DNA of 64,000 bases from Acidovorax sp. 210-6 (GTDB taxonomy: Bacteria; Pseudomonadota; Gammaproteobacteria; Burkholderiales; Burkholderiaceae_C). This document shows, in pieces, positions 61,385-64,000 of this stretch; the stretch's first letter is position 1, and the number at the start of each line of letters is the position of its first letter. The notes under the pieces are model-generated. The model searched no databases. It was not told where the DNA came from and was given only the letters and a program-made list of their open reading frames with translations. Made by a program: the position numbers and the translations under genes. The stretch spans positions 4,071,532 to 4,135,531 of the forward strand of contig NZ_JAACJE010000001.1 in the NCBI RefSeq assembly GCF_010020825.1, given 5' to 3'.

Positions 61385-64000
61385 CTAAACTTTCTGTCCT
61401 GCCAGATAGGGCGCCAGATACCGCCCCGTATGGCTGGCCGGATGGGCCGCCACCTCTTCCGGCGTGCCCTGCGCCACCACGGTGCCCCCGCCCGCACCCC
61501 CTTCGGGCCCCATGTCGATGAGCCAGTCGGCAGTCTTGATGACGTCCAGGTTGTGCTCGATGACGACGATGGTGTTGCCCGCGTCGCGCAACTGGTGCAG
61601 CACCTTGAGCAGCAGGTCGATGTCGGCAAAGTGCAGGCCGGTGGTGGGCTCGTCCAGGATGTAGAGCGTGCGGCCGGTGTCGCGCTTGCTCAACTCCTGC
61701 GCCAGCTTCACACGCTGCGCCTCGCCGCCCGAGAGCGTGGTCGCGCTCTGGCCCAGGCGGATGTAGCTCAGGCCCACGTCCAGCAGCGTCTGAAGCTTGC
61801 GCGCGATGGTCGGCACGTCCTGGAAGAAGGCTGCGGCGTCTTCCACCGTCAGGTCCAGGATCTGGGCGATGTTCTTGCCCTTCCACTGCACCTCCAGCGT
61901 CTCGCGGTTGTAGCGCTGGCCGTGGCACACGTCGCAGGGCACGTACACGTCGGGCAGAAAGTGCATTTCCACCTTCACCATGCCGTCGCCCTGGCAGGCT
62001 TCGCAGCGCCCGCCCGCCACGTTGAAGGAAAAGCGCCCCGGGCCGTAGCCGCGCTCGCGGGCGGTGTTCACCTCGGCCATCAGCTCGCGGATCGGCGTGA
62101 ACAGGCCGGTGTAGGTGGCCGGGTTGCTGCGCGGCGTGCGACCGATGGGCGACTGGTCCACGTTGATGACCTTGTCGAAATATTCGATGCCCTCGATCGC
62201 CTCGTGCGGCGCCGGTTCGTCGTGCGCGCGGTAGAGCTGGCGTGCCACGGCCTTGTGCAGCGTGTCGTTCACCAGCGTGCTCTTGCCCGAGCCCGACACG
62301 CCCGTCACGCAGGTGAGCAGGCCCACGGGGAAGTCCACGCTCACGTTCTGGAGGTTGTTGCCCGTGGCGCCCAGCACGCGCAGCGCCTGCAGCGGGCCCT
62401 GGCGCGCCTCGTGTTCGGCCATGCGCTCGGCGCGCTTGCGGCTGGCCTCGCTGACCGGGAAGCGTGACTTGGGCTTGGCCTCTGGTGCCGGGGCCGCCAC
62501 CACCGGCAGCCAGGGCGTGCGCCGTGCAGGCACGGCAATGCGCCGGGTGCCCGCAAGGTACTGCCCGGTGAGCGACTGCGGGTGCTGGCGCACGGCATCG
62601 AAGCTGCCCTGCGCCACCACGCGCCCGCCGTGCACGCCAGCGCCTGGGCCCATGTCGATGACCTCGTCGGCCGCGCGCATCATGTCCTCGTCGTGCTCCA
62701 CCACGATCACGCTGTTGCCGATGTCGCGCAGGTGTTTGAGCGTGGCGATGAGGCGGTCGTTGTCGCGCTGGTGCAGGCCGATGCTGGGCTCGTCGAGCAC
62801 GTACATCACGCCCGTCAGGCCCGAGCCGATCTGGCTCGCCAGGCGGATGCGCTGCGCCTCGCCACCGCTGAGCGTCTCGGCGCTGCGGTCCAGGCTCAGG
62901 TAGGTCAGGCCCACGTCGTTGAGAAAGCGCAGCCGCGCGCTGATCTCGCGCACCACCTTGTCGGCGATCTCGGCCTTGGCGCCGCTGAGCTGCAACTGCT
63001 CGAACCAGGCCTGCGCGTCCAGCAGCGTGAGGTGGCTTACCTCGTGCAGCGTGCGCCCCTGGGCGCCTTCGCCCACGCGCACATGGCGCGCCTCGCGGCG
63101 CAGGCGTGTGCCCTGGCAGTCGGGGCAGGACTGGGTGCTGCGAAAGCGGGCCAGGTCCTCGCGCACCACGGTCGAATCGGTCTCGCGGTAGCGCCGCGCC
63201 ATGTTGGGCAGGATGCCCTCGAAGGGGTGCTGCTTGACGATGGCCTTGCCCTTCTGGGCGCCGCTGTCCAGGATGTAGCGGAACGCAATGTCTTCGGTAC
63301 CCGAGCCGTGCAGCACCACGTCCTGCACCCTGGCGGGCAGCGACTCGAACGGCGCCTCCACGTCAAAGCCATAGTGCGCGCCCAGACTCTCCAGCATCGC
63401 GAAGTAGTAGCCGTTGCGCCGGTCCCAGCCCTTGATGGCGCCGCTGGCCAGGCTCAGGGACGGGAAGGCCACCACCCGCGCGGGGTCGAACACCTCCTGC
63501 TGGCCGATGCCGTCGCAACTGGGGCAGGCGCCCTGGGGCGAGTTGAACGAGAACAGGCGCGGCTCCAGCTCGCCCAGCGCATAGCTGCACACCGGGCAGG
63601 CAAAGCGCGAGGAGAACAGGTGCTCCTGGCCCGAATCCATCTCCAGCGCCAGCACGCGGCCGTGGCCCTCGGTGGCGCCCACGCGCAGGGCGGCTTCAAA
63701 GCTCTCGGCCAGGCGTTGCTGCAGGTCGGGGCGCACCTTCACGCGGTCGATCACCACGTCGATGTCGTGCTTCTCGGTCTTCTTGAGCGCGGGCAGGTTT
63801 TCGTGCTCGTAGGTCTGCCCGTCCACCCGAAAGCGCACATAGCCCAGCGCCTGCATCTGCGCAAACAGGTCGGTGAACTCGCCCTTCTTGCCGCGCGCCA
63901 CCGGGGCCAGCACCATCAGGCGCGTGCCCTCGGGCAGGGCCAGCACGGCGTCCACCATCTGGCTCACGGTCTGGGCCTGCAGGGGCAGGCCGTGGTCGGG
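61385..64000 (-). CDS. uvrA: UvrABC excinuclease subunit A, 5' end beyond window
   Basis: DNA damage-recognition ATPase of nucleotide excision repair. About 870 codons are inside the window; the frame stays open to the edge ([17 protein letters not shown]), so the first ATP-binding loop lies outside. Seen: Zn-finger Cys pairs ([18 protein letters not shown]), ABC signatures [13 protein letters not shown] and [13 protein letters not shown], the second Walker [14 protein letters not shown], and the second Zn module ([16 protein letters not shown]). The last residues form the usual short tail after EGGAGGG. It is convergent with the esterase gene. Confidence 0.96.
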   Translation of the reverse strand, partial: PDHGLPLQAQTVSQMVDAVLALPEGTRLMVLAPVARGKKGEFTDLFAQMQALGYVRFRVDGQTYEHENLPALKKTEKHDIDVVIDRVKVRPDLQQRLAESFEAALRVGATEGHGRVLALEMDSGQEHLFSSRFACPVCSYALGELEPRLFSFNSPQGACPSCDGIGQQEVFDPARVVAFPSLSLASGAIKGWDRRNGYYFAMLESLGAHYGFDVEAPFESLPARVQDVVLHGSGTEDIAFRYILDSGAQKGKAIVKQHPFEGILPNMARRYRETDSTVVREDLARFRSTQSCPDCQGTRLRREARHVRVGEGAQGRTLHEVSHLTLLDAQAWFEQLQLSGAKAEIADKVVREISARLRFLNDVGLTYLSLDRSAETLSGGEAQRIRLASQIGSGLTGVMYVLDEPSIGLHQRDNDRLIATLKHLRDIGNSVIVVEHDEDMMRAADEVIDMGPGAGVHGGRVVAQGSFDAVRQHPQSLTGQYLAGTRRIAVPARRTPWLPVVAAPAPEAKPKSRFPVSEASRKRAERMAEHEARQGPLQALRVLGATGNNLQNVSVDFPVGLLTCVTGVSGSGKSTLVNDTLHKAVARQLYRAHDEPAPHEAIEGIEYFDKVINVDQSPIGRTPRSNPATYTGLFTPIRELMAEVNTARERGYGPGRFSFNVAGGRCEACQGDGMVKVEMHFLPDVYVPCDVCHGQRYNRETLEVQWKGKNIAQILDLTVEDAAAFFQDVPTIARKLQTLLDVGLSYIRLGQSATTLSGGEAQRVKLAQELSKRDTGRTLYILDEPTTGLHFADIDLLLKVLHQLRDAGNTIVVIEHNLDVIKTADWLIDMGPEGGAGGGTVVAQGTPEEVAAHPASHTGRYLAPYLAGQKV

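Overview
The window is a high-GC bacterial chromosome segment. Gene content points to a betaproteobacterium of the Comamonadaceae (Acidovorax, Alicycliphilus or Diaphorobacter type): adjacent metX-metW, the LPS genes kdsD-kdsC-lptC, a manganese-riboswitch-controlled UPF0016 gene, O2-independent ubiquinone synthesis genes, many cyclic-di-GMP proteins, and a dispersed ~55 bp repeat of a kind I associate with this family. The genus is an inference. No rRNA, tRNA, CRISPR array, prophage or transposase was seen.

Layout. 1-8.9 kb: a truncated hypothetical gene, apt, a GGDEF/EAL protein, a Kef-type antiporter, kdsD-kdsC-lptC and a short-chain dehydrogenase. 8.9-13.8 kb: two paralogous glycine-rich RRM proteins with matching leader hairpins, a yybP-ykoY-like riboswitch with a UPF0016 manganese exporter, then a SAM-II-like riboswitch and terminator directly before metX-metW, followed by pyrF. 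13.8-18.2 kb (minus strand): D-amino-acid oxidoreductase, D-serine dehydratase, thioesterase, acyl-CoA dehydrogenase.

18.2-29.2 kb is the most interesting part. A heme A synthase gene diverges from a tight nine-gene operon: a 51-aa membrane peptide, a CuA subunit II, a heme-copper subunit I, ctaB, SCO, a cytochrome b/2x[4Fe-4S]/MvhD fusion, a membrane-anchored small protein, a second heme-copper subunit I homologue lacking the CuB His pair, and a cytochrome b/[2Fe-2S]/FAD-NAD(P) reductase fusion. Subunit I keeps every metal-ligand His but has Gln where oxygen reductases have the cross-linked Tyr. That is the pattern described for eNOR-type nitric oxide reductases. An FNR/Dnr-type box lies upstream and a 16-bp-stem terminator closes the operon. 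The two flavin/iron-sulfur cytochrome b fusions suggest a membrane module moving electrons between soluble carriers and the quinone pool or the reductase. I know of no described system with this combination.

29.2-34.5 kb (minus strand) holds ubiU-ubiV-ubiT, a DGC-domain protein, ubiX and ubiD: O2-independent ubiquinone synthesis with its decarboxylation pair. It sits behind a second FNR-type box with the same box-to--10 spacing. Together the two loci read as a low-oxygen or denitrification block.

34.5-47.3 kb: an MFS transporter, a lipase-like hydrolase, an AbrB-family permease, an M20 dipeptidase, a degenerate GGDEF protein, a chemoreceptor with an apparent AUA start and a palindromic operator, hydroxypyruvate isomerase, a MerR regulator, and GGDEF/EAL and HD-GYP proteins. 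47.3-52.5 kb: two paralogous ferric-reductase-like flavocytochromes alternating with a quinone reductase and a PAS-GGDEF protein. 53-64 kb: a membrane protein with alr, lplT, a DUF2251-like gene, glutathione peroxidase, two secreted alpha/beta hydrolases, a PDZ protein, an AraC regulator, and most of uvrA running off the right edge.
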